DNA of 64,000 nt from Actinostola sp. cb2023 (GCA_033675265.1 JAUJYZ010000512.1:62001-126000); one strand, 5' to 3'. Shown: positions 34,434 to 49,400, counted from the stretch's first letter. Translations and numbers: made by a program. The notes: generated by a model not told the origin, from the sequence alone.

Positions 34434-37400
34434 TGAGTATACAGAAGTTGTGGTCAGCAGCTTATCAATGTAATTCAAGATGGCAGACGTACGTAACGAT
34501 AAATCAAATCACCAGCAGCATTCAAAAAGGATTTTGCCGTGCTCCCCTGCTCGAGCCAGTCGAGTCGTTCATTAATACTGCTTAGTAAATATGCAAATAT
34601 CCTAGAGAATACTTTTTGGCCTTGCATTTCTGTCTGAAAGTGTATTTCTAACTGATGTCTGTGGCTTAGTAAGAACTCGATCGTAATTCAGTATTGAGGT
34701 TGTGAAATCGTTTCTTGCAAGGTAATCGAAATGTGCTTCGCCATGCAGCTGTCAGGTAGGAGTGTGAGTGTTGAAGCTAATTACGTATGCATGCTCTACT
34801 GAGTCACGCAACGAGTGACTTAAATTCTGCAAGTAATACATGTAGGCTAAAACTACTTCTGTATGATGATACAAGCTATTAGGTTTCACATTTAAAATCT
34901 ATCATATTGAAAACAGCTTTTATAAGAAGCCCAAGTTCACGCTAGTAGAGCGTCTTGTTATTATTAAATCATCTACCTTTATATCCAGACTTGTTAAATT
35001 GCTCATATATTTGTGTAATATTTAGAGTTTAACACACATGAGCGAGTGGGTTATCGGGATTTACCTGCACGAGTTCGCTAACAATGAACAAGAAATTTAA
35101 ATACTGCACGAGGCGTAGCCGAGTGTATGAGAAAATTTTGAGTTCATTGTTAGTGAACGAGTTGAAGGTAAAATCCCGATAACTCACGAGCAAAGAGGGC
35201 GTTAACATTTTTATTATTCAATTTGAATACATTGCTGAGGCAAGCTAATACTAACTAACACTAATACCGTGGTGTAAAAGCTGTGGTGTAAAGAACAGCT
35301 TTTACACCATGATAAAATAATGATGTCGCCATGGTTGTCATGTCATAACACGCGTCATGTCATAACCACGCGTCATGTGGTACAAATCAACCAACCAGAA
35401 GATCGGAATTTGTACATTGTATGAAAATTCAATAATAAATGAGAACATTGTGGCTCATGAATTCATTTCCCATGTATTTAGGGAGTTATCAAGACCTGAT
35501 CTCACAGCCAGGACACTACTTGATGCTGCAGAGGTTTGTCACCTAAACAACCAGATACTGTAAATCTTGTAGAAAATAATCCAGCAAATACAGCTGATTA
35601 GTACATGTACATTGTATAATATACCACACAAGTGAATAGTGCTTAAAATTCGTGCACTGTGATTGGTTAATCAAACTACATGTAGGTAGTTCCTTGGCTG
35701 TTTACCTCCGAGGAAATAAATATGGCATCACGTTTTGCAAACGTGTCTTTTTCTTGTAGATAAATTTTATATAGAGTGCAAACCATATGTCTGTGAAACA
35801 GTACTACATTTACATGTATTACTAAATAGTAAGTAAATATTGTTTTCTATTGTTTCATCAATGCTATTTAGTACTAATTAGTTAGTACTGTTTCACGGAC
35901 ATATGGTTTGCACTCTACCAGAAATAGTACTACTTGTAGCCTTTCACGGCGTTTTATCCGAGGATATTGGGTTCCGAGGATATTGGGTTACCTGTTGGGG
36001 GCACTAACCCCCACCACAGGTACCCATAATCCTCGGATAAAACGCCGTAAGAAGAGGCTACAAGTAGCTTAAGCCCTCCAGGGCGCATATTTATTTCAAG
36101 CAGGGGGGGCTTATTAAATTTTGCGGAAAACCAGAGGATGTCCTCCTGTTATACCAATTATGGTCATGGTTTTCATAATTAATCACTTTATTGTAAATAA
36201 TAAATTGTGTACATGGTAAGTGAATACGGTAATAACTTTTAGAGATATTGTACAATCATGTACATCACCGTACTGTATCAGACTGCTGTATGTCATTACA
36301 GTACGGTATATCATCACATTACGTACTACGGTATCTTTGGAATAAGGGGGAAGGGGAAGGGAGGATAGAGGATTTATGGTATTTGGCTAGCTATTCACTT
36401 GTGTGTTATATATTAAAATAATAATATTATTCCCCTGAGTGTCAGTGAGTTATTCATTCATTCATGAATTCAATCAATTGGTATAATAATAATAATGATC
36501 TTACAGCCAAACCATGTTCCTAGTACATGTGTAATATAAACTTGCACTACCAAAGAAGGGATTATAACATGGAATAGGCCCTTTAATTTGCAGTTTACAG
36601 TCACATGCCAATATATCGCTTGAATAACGAATGAACTGAGCCGAAGATCCCATGGGAACGGCTCTGCTAACTGGCAAACAAACTTTGAGACGTTGATTGA
36701 GAAAGATCGACAATCAACTGGAGGTTGAAAAATATCATTTCAAACAGATTTCTTTACTGTCACTACTGATATCATGTAAGATTCTTCAAATAAACTAGAC
36801 GCTCTTGTAGCGTTAAGTCGGGCTTCTTAAAGCAAGCAGTGGTTGCTGCGATCGGTATTCTCGACTGAATCTGATTTGCTCTCGACCATATACATGTATC
36901 CATTGTCAATGAAATATTGTCAATGGCAATAAAGCTCGAGCAAAGCCCGCGCGCTGTAGACTAATGCATCAAACACGTAGGCAAGGTAATTCATTAACTC
37001 ACTATGGTTTAGAATGATCATAAAGTATTGTTTGTACAATAATCAAATCTCCCAGCACAAGAATAGCTTTTTCTAGAATATCACAATCATCAAGAGTATT
37101 TACCATGTCTTCTACTGAATACATGAAATTCCATACACAGGACGTGACGAGATAACGATCGCTTCTACAATACTAATGAAATGTAACCTATTTGAACTAA
37201 ATATAGATATCTTATTATAGTGCGATTAAAACGAGCTCGATAGAACTTGCTTTCCTTGCAATTTCAGTACTGCGATTTCACAAACTCAGCGAATCATGAA
37301 TGACAATGACATAGTTTATTTGTTACCATAAATATATCCATACAAATACAAATACCGTATACATAAACTATTATCGGTCGGCTGAATACCTTACAACTGT

Positions 37401-40400
37401 TCTCTTCTCTTCACCGCCGGCTGCGTGTATCAACTCACTTCGTTCTAAGTTCTGAAGATCTCTAAACCCTTTGCAGTACTAGTACTGGATTGATAAATCC
37501 ATATCTCTATGAATTATTGTGGTTATTTTGAAAACAAGACGACATAAATTGTGAATTCAGACTCGACCAGTCTCGTATTGATAAATCATGTTGTTAGAGC
37601 CTTCGGTGATTATCTTAGCGGCCGGCACAGGGCGCATGTGCTGTAGAACCCAACAAGGCGCATGCGCTGTAGAACCCAATATGCGTTCTGGGGTCAAAGA
37701 ATACGAAGAAGAAGAAGAAGAACGCTCTGCATTAAATTAGAGTCGGGTTTCCACAGGAAGCCCGACTAATAAAGTCAGATTTTTTTGCCAGTCAGTACAA
37801 CCACGTGATTGTAATCCTGCAAAGGGCCTATTACAAACTTGATGTGGTCTCCAATAATAAATTACTTGTGTGAACACGATTTGAGTTTTTCTTAGTATTA
37901 CACACCAACAGAGTCACTCAAAGTACATCTCCAAACTACAAAACCGCATTAGACAAATTTATTTGTTAATCCCAGCCAATAATTGTACTATTTTATTCTT
38001 CTGTTTTTAGAAAACATTGATGCTGGAAGGAGGAAAACTACATGTTAGAGACTTACAAGATAAAATGGTTGAATATCGGCTGATACACCACAGAGCGAAG
38101 TCGTTGGCCAACCTGGAGTCTATTCTTTACAGAGAGGTACGTTGTTGACCATGCTGTACTTAAATGTACTATGCATGCTGTACTGACTATGCATGCTGTA
38201 CTTGCTATGCATGCTGTACTTACTATGCATGCTGTACTTGCTATGCATGCTGTACTTGCTATGTATGCTGTACTTGCTATGAATGCTGTACTTGCTATGC
38301 ATGCTGTACTTTGACTATGCATGCATGCTGTACTGCATGCTATGCATGCTGTACTTGCTATGCATGCTGTACTTGCTATGCATGCTGTACTTGCTATGCA
38401 TGCTGTACTTGCTATGCATGCTGTACTTGCTATGCATGCTGTACTTGCTATGCATGCTGTACTTGCTATGCATGCTGTACTTACTATGCATGCTGTACTT
38501 GCTATGCATGCTGTACATGCTGTACTTTTGCTATGCATGCTGTACTTGCTATGCATGCTGTACTTGCTATATGTATGCTGTACTTGCTATGCATGCTGTA
38601 CTTGCTATGCATGCTGTACTGTACTTACTTGCTATGCATGCTGTACTTGCTATGCATGCTGTACTTGCTATGTATGCTGTACATGCTGTACTTGCTATAT
38701 GCTATGCTGTACTTGCTGTACTTGCTATGCATGCTGTACTTGCTATGCATGCTGTACTGCTGCTATGCATGTACTTGCTATGCATGCTGCTATGCATGCT
38801 GTACTTGCTATGCATGCTGTACTTTACTTGCTATGCATGCTGTACTTGTGCTATGCATGCTGTACTTGCTATTGCTATGCATGCTGTACTTGCTATATGC
38901 ATGCTGTACTTGCTATGCTGTATGCTGTACTTGCTATGCATGCTGCTGTACTTGCTATGCATGCTGTACTTGCTATGCATGCTGTACTTGCTATGCTATG
39001 CATGCTGTACTTGCTATGCATGCTGTACTTGCTATGCATGCTGTACTTGCTATGCATGCTGTACTTACTATATGCTGTATGCTATGTACTTGCTATGCAT
39101 GCTGTACTTGCTATGCATGCTGTGCTGTACATGCATGCTGTACTTGCTATGCATGCTGTACTATGCATGCTGTATATGTATGCTGTACTTGCTATGCATG
39201 CTGTACTTGCTATGCATGCTGTACTTACTATGCATGCTGTACTTGCTATGCTATGCTGCTACTTGCTATATGTATGCTGTACTTGGTATGCATGCTGTAC
39301 TTGCTATGCTTGCTACTGCTGTACTTATGCTATGCATGCTGTACTTGCTATTGCTGCTATATGCTGTATGCATGTACTGTACTGTACTATGATGCTGTAC
39401 TTACTATGCATGCTGTACTTGCTATGCATGCTGTACTTGCTATGTATGCTGTACTTGCATGCTGTATGCTGTACTTGCTATATGTACTTGCTATGCATGC
39501 TGTATGCTGTACTTGCTATGCATGCTGTACTTGTATGCATGCTGTACTTGCTATGCATGCTGTACTTGCTATGTATGCTATGCATGCTGTACTTGCTATG
39601 CTGTATGCTGTACTGCTATGTGCTGTAACTATGCATGCTGTACTATATGCTGTACTTGCTATGCATGCTGTACTTGCTATGCATGCTGTACTTATGCTAT
39701 GTATGCTGTATGCTGTTGCTATGCTGTATGCTGTATGCTATTGCTACTTGCTATATGCATGCTGTACTTGCTATGCATGCTGTATGCTGTACTTACTTGC
39801 TATATGCATGTACTTGGTATGCATGCTGTACTTGCTATGCATGCTGTATGCATGCTGTACTTGCTATGCATGCTGTACTTGCTATGCATACTGTACTTAC
39901 TATGCTATATGTATGCTGTACTTGAAAAAGCGTATCTCAATGCTGTACAAGTGAGTGCTATAGAAAATATACTATGCATGCTGTACTTGCTATGCATGCT
40001 GTACTTGCTATATATGTATGCTGTACTTGGTATGCATGCTGTACTTGCTGTATGCATGCTGTACTTGCTATGCATGCTGTACTTGCTATGCATGCTGTAC
40101 TTGCTATGCATGCTGTACTTGCTATGCATGCTGTACTTGCTATATATGTATGCTGTACTTGGTATGTATGCTGTACATTTCTTTTTTTGAACAAACATCA
40201 CAGTCCCTGGAGGACATCAAATAGTTTTACTAGAGTAATGATAGTGATTGAACTGTCTAATATAAATAAGCTCTGATATAATCATTTCTCAGACATTCAA
40301 TGACAATTCAAAGTTCAAGAGGATTGAAGGTCATTTGGGTTGGTTTGCTCTTGTGGTAAGTGTATTAACTATAACTTGCACATGAATAGCTAAGTGTAAA

Positions 40401-43400
40401 TCAAATAAACTGTATTGTTTGCATGTGTGTCAGGGCTATCATTAACATATTAATATATATAAAGTTATCTGAAGTGAAATAAAATTGAATCTTGAACTTG
40501 AATTTAACATTTCAAAGAGCTGGTTCACATTGATATATTGATGTAAGACAGTACCTGTTACAAGTGGTGTTACTGGGTCATGTACTAATACATTGATATA
40601 TTGATGTAAGACAGTACCTGTTACAAGTGGTGTTACTGGGTCATGTACTAATACATTGATATATTGATGTAAGACAGTACCTGTTACAAGTGGTGTTACT
40701 GGGTCATGTCATGTACTAATACATTGATATACATTGATTGATGTAAGACAGTACCTGTTACAAGTGGTGTTACTGGGTCATGTACTAATACATTGATATA
40801 TTGATGTAAGACAGTACCTGTTACAAGTGGTGTTACCTGTTATATAAGTGTAAGGTGTTACTGGGTCATGTACTAATACATTGATATATTGATGTAAGAC
40901 AGTACCTGTTACAAGTGGTGTTACTGGGTCATGTACTAATACATTGATATATTGATGTAAGACAGTACCTGTTACAAGTGGTGTTACTGGGTCATGTACT
41001 AATACATTGATATATTGATGTAATAAGACAGTACCTGTTACAAGTGGTGTGGTGTTACTGGGTCATGTACTAATACATTGATATATTGATGTAAGACAGT
41101 ACCTGTTACAAGTGGTGTTACTGGGTCATCATGTACTAATACATTGATATATTGATGTAAGACAGTACCTGTTACAAGTGGTGTTACTGGGTCATGTACT
41201 AATACATTGATATATTGATGTAAGACAGTACCTGTTACAAGTGGTGTTACTGGGTCATGTACTATAGTCTAATACATTGATACATGTTTATTGATGTATT
41301 GCAGGGTTTTGATGTGGATGACATGGAATCTGGTGGAAGCTCTTCAGAAGAGGACCAATCAGAGGTAAGCATTCATACATCTTATAAGGAAGGAATTTCA
41401 CTGTAAATATAAAGGATAAAATAGAAATATGATTCAATGTCATCATGTCACCATATTCAACCGGGAAGGCCTACTGTATAAGCCAGATGGGCCTATAACC
41501 AGATCATTGGCTTACAGTACCACTCAGAATTAAGCGCACTTGAAAACGCGTTTCGAACGCATTTTAAACACGTTTTGAACGTCAGTTTACTCAAGCACAC
41601 ACCAACCCTTTTCTAAGTTTTAGCTAGATTAAATCTTTAGTTAAATGTTGTGGGAAATATTATACATACAATAGCCATCTTTGGTCACAAAACCGAATCA
41701 ATTGTTGTAGTTGTAGCAAACTCTCTCCGCCAGCGCAAACTTTTTATTTATTTATTTATTAGCTTTACGACTAGTCAGACACACAAAATATCAAAGGCAA
41801 AAGAGAGACAATAGGACAATTAAAGTCCCATGTAAAGTTGCCCCTTTTCACTTACAGCTTCTAATCGCATATACAAGGGATATGTTGGGAGAACACTTAT
41901 ACCATCATATTATGGCAATTTGTGGTCACCGAAATGAGCAAAGTCTTTCACAAGGTCTTGCTCCACCACTACTGCAGTGAAGTGTCATCAAGAAGCCTTG
42001 ACACGAGTTCTTCAAGTTCAGTTGCCTCATCTCAGCCATCGTTTCAGTTCTCAACAGCTGTACAGCAAAACAACCTGCTTCTTTCTGTAGCCCAGATCAA
42101 ACCACCAATGCATGTTCACTTGATTTTTATCAACTCCACAATTCAAAACGTCCAGACTGTAAGTAATGAATTCCAGCATGGCAAAGTGATTTTCAACTCA
42201 CGTAAAAACTCACACTTTGAGCTTATAGAGTGTTTGTTTGAATGAATATAAATTATGGAAAAAACGTTTCAAATTTGTTTTATTTTTGTAGCATGCGACG
42301 TTATAAGTGCGGACGTTTAGGAGAATATATATGTAGTATATCAAACAAGGAGAACTGATAAGAATAACTTTTAATGAGCCGAGTAATAAACACTACAAGA
42401 AGTCCGCCATTGAACACGAGATAGCTCTAGATCTGAGTTCCCCCGGGGGGTTATGGAATACCAGGCACATGAACCCCTTTCCATAACATTTCTCCCCTCT
42501 AAAGTGTCAATGTTCCTAAAGGAACTAAACTTTATAAGTCCAAAATGTATCTTGATTTGCTGGTCCTTGTAGACCTGCAAAGAGATGTGCCGGTTTGCCT
42601 TGGAGAGAGAGATAATTCTGCGTGATTATCCAGTTGTTGTAGAACTGGTTCTTCCAAGGAAGACATATTGCTGGCATCAGTTTCAACACGTTGCAGGGTA
42701 TCTAATACATGTATGTACATGTAGGGTTGGTGGTTCACTCTCAGAGAGGACTGTTGTGTGTCTCTGTACTTGAACAGTACAAATGTACATATTAAGCTGT
42801 TCAAACTGCCTGCTGGTGAAGCTCGTTCCATTGTCAGAGACAACAGTGTCTGGTAAGCATGTGTTGCAAAGGTCTGCAATTAGTTTTTCAATAGTTGGTT
42901 GAGGCGTTGGTTACATGGGCATCAATCCACTTAGAGTGGGCATCAACTGAATTGGTCCAGCATAATCAATGTGTATGCGACTCCAAGGGCTGCTGGGAAA
43001 CATCCAGGGGTGAAGTGGTGCATGTACGTGCTCGATGTCTTGGTCCAGTTGAGGCCAGTAAACGTGTTGACGTGTGAAAGATTTCATCTTCATGATCCCT
43101 AGGTGTGTCCCATGAATCATGTCGAGAACATGTGACTTGAGAGAGACTGGAATAACGACTCTGTTTCCAAGGAGAATGCTGCCTTTTTCTAGACTTAAGG
43201 CCCAGACACACGGTGCAACTTTTCTTGCAAAGTTGCGCGCAACAGTTGCAGAAGTAGGATCGAGTTCTACTTCTGCAACCGTTGCGCGCAACGTTGCATC
43301 GTGTGGCACCCCAGAAAAACCTTGTTGCACGCAACGTTGCAAGAAAAGTTGCATCGTGTGTCCGAGCCTTTAGTTCGTTTCGTTGAAGGAAGTAAGGACG

Positions 43401-46400
43401 TAACATATCATCCTCAATCTGGTTTGGCCTGATTAAAAACTGTGTTACTCTGGATAAGACCTTGTCAGTTCTTGTGTGGGAGGCAACCCTACTTGAGTTG
43501 AGGTTACTGAGGTCATGTCCAATAAGTCCATATGGTGTACTGCAGGAAGTGGAACCTCTGCAGGAACTGGAACCTTGTGTGGTGTCTTACTCACTGGGAG
43601 GCGGCTGAGAGCATCAGCATTGTACAGCTGTACTCCTGACTTATACTTGAAAACATAATTATAGGCTGAAAGTGTTAAATTCCAGAGGCCAACGTTGGAA
43701 GACTTTTGTGCTCACTTAGGATAGTTTCAAGTGGCTTGTGATCATTGTTGATAATGAAGCAGTGGCCATAGAGTGTTTTTTTTTCGGCCATAGAGGTAAC
43801 AATGAAATTTCTTTACACGCCAAACTTAACTGACAGAGCCTCTTTCTCCAATTGAGAATATTGCTTCTCTACAGATGACAATGTCCTGGAGGCACAGCTG
43901 ATTGGCCTTTCAACACATGAGAAATAACTGCACCTAAGCCATGGGGACTTGTGTCAAGATGACTTGCTTTGAAGGATCCAAGTGTAACAGATGATCAGAT
44001 GCCAACAGTAATTGTTTTGATATCTCAAAGGCTTGTTGCTGTTCCATTGAAATCTGTCATTCTTCTGCGACAGCTAATGCAGGGGGACTAGTTCAGTTGA
44101 CAGATTGGGGAGAAACCTGCCATAATAGTTCAAGAGTCCCAAGTACAAAATGTAGCTCCTTAGTTCAGATACATTGGTTGGTGCTGGTGCCTTGACGATA
44201 GCCTCAAGCTTGTCTTGCATTGGAGTCGATTCGATATCCCAGGTACGTAACTTCTGGTGCCATAAATACGCACGTGTTCCTTTTAAGGCGTACTCCTGCA
44301 TCAGACAATCTCTCAAGAACAGCTTCAAGGTTTGACAAGTGCTCTTGATCAGACTTACCGGTCACCAGGATATCATCTTGGTAAGCACAAGTTTACTTTA
44401 AACCTTGAACCATGTTATCCATGACATGCTGGAAAATATAATTATAGAAGGCGAAGAGGCGATTCCAAAAGGAAAGTGGGTGTATTGAAACAGACCTCGC
44501 TGAGAGTCATCCTCGGAAACCCTTAATCGTTGTGTACTTTCTAGAATTCTCGTCAAGGACTACTTGTAAAAAAGCTTGGCTGAGATCTAACTTGGTGTGG
44601 TGAATGGTTGACAGTTGACTTGTAGTCGCTACATATGCAAATGCTACCATCCGACTATGTTACTGCATGGTACTATGGGTGCTGACCATTCCGAAAACTG
44701 CACTGACTCTATGATTTCCTGAAGCTGGAGACGCTGTAGTTCTGTGTCAACTTCGTCCCTCATAGAGTAAGGAACCGGACGTGGATTGAACAACTTTGGG
44801 TGAGTGTTGTCATCTCCTCACCAGTGTAGGTGCGGAGCTTGTGGCTTGCAAGCTTGCAACTGTTGAATGACAATTTGAAATCAAACTGACTGAGGAGCCT
44901 GTGTCAACTTCCATTTCGACGCTGTGACCATCAACAGAGAGCTGAAACGTATAGGCTGAGTGATGAGGGTGAGTATTATTATGATTCATGAGACAGGTTA
45001 TCAAGAACGCGATCCTTAGACACTGGGCCAGTGAACAGATGGTGTGACTTTCTGAAAGCCACCTTTTTCTTTCGCTGCTCTAGACTTGCAGACCTTCGAT
45101 ATGTTGCCAGTTTCGGGGCAATTTAACTGAAGATGTTTCCACCACAACGGTAGCAAGGCTGGACTGACAATGGGACCTGATATGTGCAGTCATTGTCAAT
45201 GTGTTTCTTTTCAGGCGTTGTAGTTGATTGTGATCTAACTGAATTGACCTCTCGCTCCACCACGGAGTTGTTTCTGTGTATATCCTCTGCACCGGCTGTG
45301 GCTTGCTCCATGGACATGGCGAGATCTATATGTCGCTTTTTGCAAAGTGAGTTTTCCAAACTCAACTGTGAGTAGTCGTTTTTGAATGGTATCGTCGTTT
45401 ATTCCAACTACCACACGACCTCTCAACATATCTACAAATTGACTGCCAAACTCACAAAACGCGCTGTATTTGCAGAATTTGGCCACAAAGCTGGCTATTG
45501 ACTCGCCTCCGCTCTCTCACAGGAGTAAAATTTGCACCTTTGAATGATGGGAGAAAGCTTTGGGTTGTAAACCGCCATACTGTAAGTCCAACGTTGTGGT
45601 AAAAGAAGTTTGCCAAATGTAGTATATCAGGCAAGGAGAACTGATAAGAATGACTTTTAATCAGCCGAGTAATAAACACTACAAGAAGTCCGCCATTGAA
45701 CACGAGGTGGATCGCATTCCCCCGGGGGATTGTGGGATACCAGACATAGGAACCCCATTACATACCGTAAAGTTCCGAAAGTAGCGAGGGCGTTACTTTC
45801 GGATTTAGCAACCTTAGGTAACTGTTACTTTTGGGGGGTCGCTACTTTCGGGTGGTCGCTACTTTCGGGGTGCTAAAATCGTTAACTTTTAGGAGCCATA
45901 CCGTGTACCTTAAACGACATCATGTACGGTATTTTAACTGAAACAACGAATATTCACAGGATCTAGAACGTATTCAGTATATTATGATTATAGCTTTTGT
46001 TACATTTGTTTATGTGTAGCAGTAAATGTTCTGGCTCTTTACATGCTGTTTACGGCTAGTGCTGTTCGTCATCTAATCTAATCATCGCTCTAGAGGAGGA
46101 TCGCTACTTTCGGGGGATCGTTACTTTCGGGATTTGTTAGCAAGCATCATTTTTTACTGTTACTTTCGGGGGGTCGCTATTTTCGGAACTTTACGGTAAC
46201 AATATATTTGATCATTGAAAACTAAACAGTTTATTGACGTGTGAATCCTCTTGTGTAAGTTATAAAAGCAGTGGTCATTGCCATCCATCCATCCATCCAT
46301 CCATCCATCCATCCATCCATCCATCCATCCATCCATCCATCCATCCATCCATCCATCCATCCATCCATCCATCCATCCATCCATCCATCCATCCATCCAT

Positions 46401-49400
46401 CCATCCATCCATCCATCTATCCATCCATGTGTATCCAGAACACGATTAACTTATGCTAAGCATTGACCATTCCTTAACTAGCCAAGACATTGCAAACAGT
46501 AAGCAAAACAGTAAACATTGTTACTGTCTTAGACCACACTAACAATGAGCCTATTAAATGGATTATGATTGTACAGTGTATTTACAGTATGCCTTCTGTA
46601 TTTCAGGTAGATGTTATTTTAATATAAATGCATGTATTTGTTTTAGACTATGGATATTGTTAACACTCCACCAAAACCAAAACTAAACCATCACTATGAC
46701 TACAAGAAAAAGTATCATGCATTGAGAAGATTTGTTAAAGAACTTGTTTTTGTAAGTACAACACTTCTCGGTGTACTGCATAGTCAACTGCTACTTTCAG
46801 TTCTCTAAAGCAAATGTTCTTGTCTCCTGAAGTTAAATGCTGCAACTGGTGATGATATTGCAAGAACAGAAGCAAAGTTATCAAGAGCCAAAGCAGAGAG
46901 AAAGTAAGGGCAATCAACATCTATAATTGTAGAATACTTTCCATTAGTGGTTTCACTTGTCCATTCTATAGCATGTTTGTTTGTCTTTAGGTTTTTGTTG
47001 AAAAGACTTTTCCAGTATCAAGCTGCAACAGAGGCTGGTGTTTTACAACCACATGGTTTTGTGTCCCATGAACACCCAACACTTGCATTCACTCAGCTTA
47101 ACATTCCCAAGCAGGCTAAACATAAAGTTAAAAAGCAAGTTCTCAGAAGAAAAGAAGATAAGGGAAACCTTTCAAAGACAACAAATGCTTTGCATAGGAA
47201 AATTACTCAAGCAAAACTTGCAGCACAAGCTAAAAATCTGGCCAAATTAGCTGGACACAGAACCCCAGCCAAGCCATTAGTACCTAAATCTCCACCTCAA
47301 GTGTCAGAGAGTGTTAAAGATGCAACAATACAACCACTGCCACCAATTCAGTCAGATGAAGGTACATACATATGTTATAGTTATCAACAAATTGACCATG
47401 TACAATGTAGTCAATAAATTAGTATTTTCCTCACAAAAGAGTTTCAGACTTTATTTTATGTACATGTAGTGTAGAATTTCAACATTGTCAAATTACAGAC
47501 TTTATTTACGACAATGGTCATTTTTCTTGGGATAAGGATCCCAATAGATATAAAGTTATGTACAAGGGAGAATCAAATAAATGTAGATATGGACATTTTA
47601 CATCCTTATACTTGTTTTGCTTTCATTGATTTGTGTAGATCAGTGCATGTATGATCTTCATTACAGGGTCTAACAAAGACCTCAATTCACAGCTGAACGA
47701 CACTTGTCCTTGCATTATGTAAACATGCAGGGCAGATAGCCTAAGGTCCCTGAACACTTTAAACAAAACTTTCACAATTGTAAACTTTCAAGAATTGTAA
47801 AGCACCACTGGACAGCGATAGAAATGGCGCTATATAAGAATACGGTAATATTATTATTATTATTATGATGATGATGATGATGATTATTATTACAATATCT
47901 TCTGTTGTTGATTAATGTTTCACTACTTTTCATTGTGTAAATGCTGCAGTTTTCTGACAATGGCTCTGTGCAGCAAGTTGGTTTGATAAAACTGCAAGGC
48001 AAAAATATGACAATTAAGTAATTTGTCTGAATGTCCACAAAACATGCTGTTTTCCTTGTAATAGGATACACATGATTAATTTTCATCTTTTATCCAGTTC
48101 CTCAAGAATCAAGTGCTAAAGAAAAAAAGGCTGATAAGTCTAAATCATCAAGACCTAAAGTTAAGAAATGTAAACCTTCAGAAAGTCCACAACATTCATC
48201 TGTTGCTGCAGTGGCTTCTAAAGCTGAAGGTTCGTATATGTATTCTGCATGTAAACAATCAATATAGTCAGCAACTGAACACTAAAGTGCGGATGTTGCA
48301 CGCAATTGACTAGCGCGCGCTAATACGACGTAATTTGTTGCTCGCAATGTTGCAGAAGTAGGACTCGATTCTACTTCTGCAACATTGCGCGCAACATGTT
48401 GCAGAGATGGACACACGCTGCAACAATACGTGTTGCGTGCAATGTGCGCGCAATGTTGCAGCGTGTGTCCGGCCCTTAAGTAATCTCCTTTTCATCAACA
48501 TTCGTAAGACAGAGTTCGTACTTTTTGGCACCGATACCAGACTTTCTAAAATTAACGATAATATAGTTATAACAATTGGTACCTATGAAATAAGTAGGGT
48601 ATTTGACTTTAAATACCTAGGCGTTGTTCTAGACGATAATCTTTCTTGGAAAAACCATGTTAGTTATATTATATCAAAAGGTGGCAAACGAATTGGTATG
48701 CTAGGCCGACTTAGAAAAAATCTTACGATACATGCTGCTGATAAATTATATAAATCATTAATTTTGCCAATATTCGATTACTGCGATACTGTCTGGGCCT
48801 GCTGTAATAAAGCAGATGTAGAAAGTCTAGAACGTATTCAAAGGCGGGCCTCGAGAATTATTGTTAAGTCAAAATGTAGTGAATTTTCTATTAACAACTT
48901 AAATTACAAAGTTTAAGTAATCATCCATGCAAGAACTAGGCAAGCTTTCATTGTTCTACGGCAATAGCTCTGTCCACATAGAATATTTCTAATTTCAAGG
49001 ATACAGAAATAGAGGATGACACATAATAATATTTCAATGTAAAAATAAAGGTAATCAATGATTTCGGGTAATTTATTGGAAATGTTTCATATCTAACCAA
49101 TCAGAACATCCCAAGACAATAGCAAAGAATATTGCTCATTTTACAAGGTTTCCCACATACAATTTGCTTTAAAATTGGCATGTGATGCCAATGGATAACA
49201 GACAAACTTGACATGTAAACAAATCGGAGTATGTATATCTTATACCTAACCTTTTTGCCAATTTTCATGTTTAAGCCAATGGGATCACTAGTTTTAACAA
49301 TAGAAAATTTAAGCATTCCATCGTGCATTGCCGTTCAGTTGCCTAGTTCTTACGTGGACCATTACTTAAGAGCAGGTGAATGAGAAAATCAAGCAAAGTT

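Larger units (their letters stand above)
42332..46201 (-). mobile_element. Ty3/Gypsy LTR retrotransposon in intron 5, decayed, with target duplication
   Basis: Read on the - strand. The 3' LTR is 42332-42488 and the 5' LTR 45618-45764 plus 46199-46201, split by a MITE three bases from its tip. LTRs start TG and end CA. The 5-bp duplication ATATA flanks the element (42327-42331 and 46202-46206). A polypurine tract AGAGGGGAGAAA abuts the 3' LTR (42489-42500). In order: gag with [20 protein letters not shown] residues and a CYRCGGN knuckle; protease with [13 protein letters not shown] (44810-45004); RT with YQDD near 44370 and the tail 44074-44328; RNase H remains near 43700; integrase (42760-43430) with [11 protein letters not shown]. 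Many frameshifts and stops, and about 3.4 kb without the MITE, show an inactive, partly deleted copy of K02A2.6-like type. Confidence 0.88.

Noticed and set aside
38053..40276. Open frames of 60-596 codons on both strands (Cys/Tyr-rich, Ser/Thr-rich)
   Set aside because: They are translations of the 18-bp satellite, whose unit length is a multiple of three; they carry no domain and overlap an intron.
46160..46466. MDGW and IHPS repeat proteins
   Set aside because: Direct products of the (CCAT)n microsatellite.
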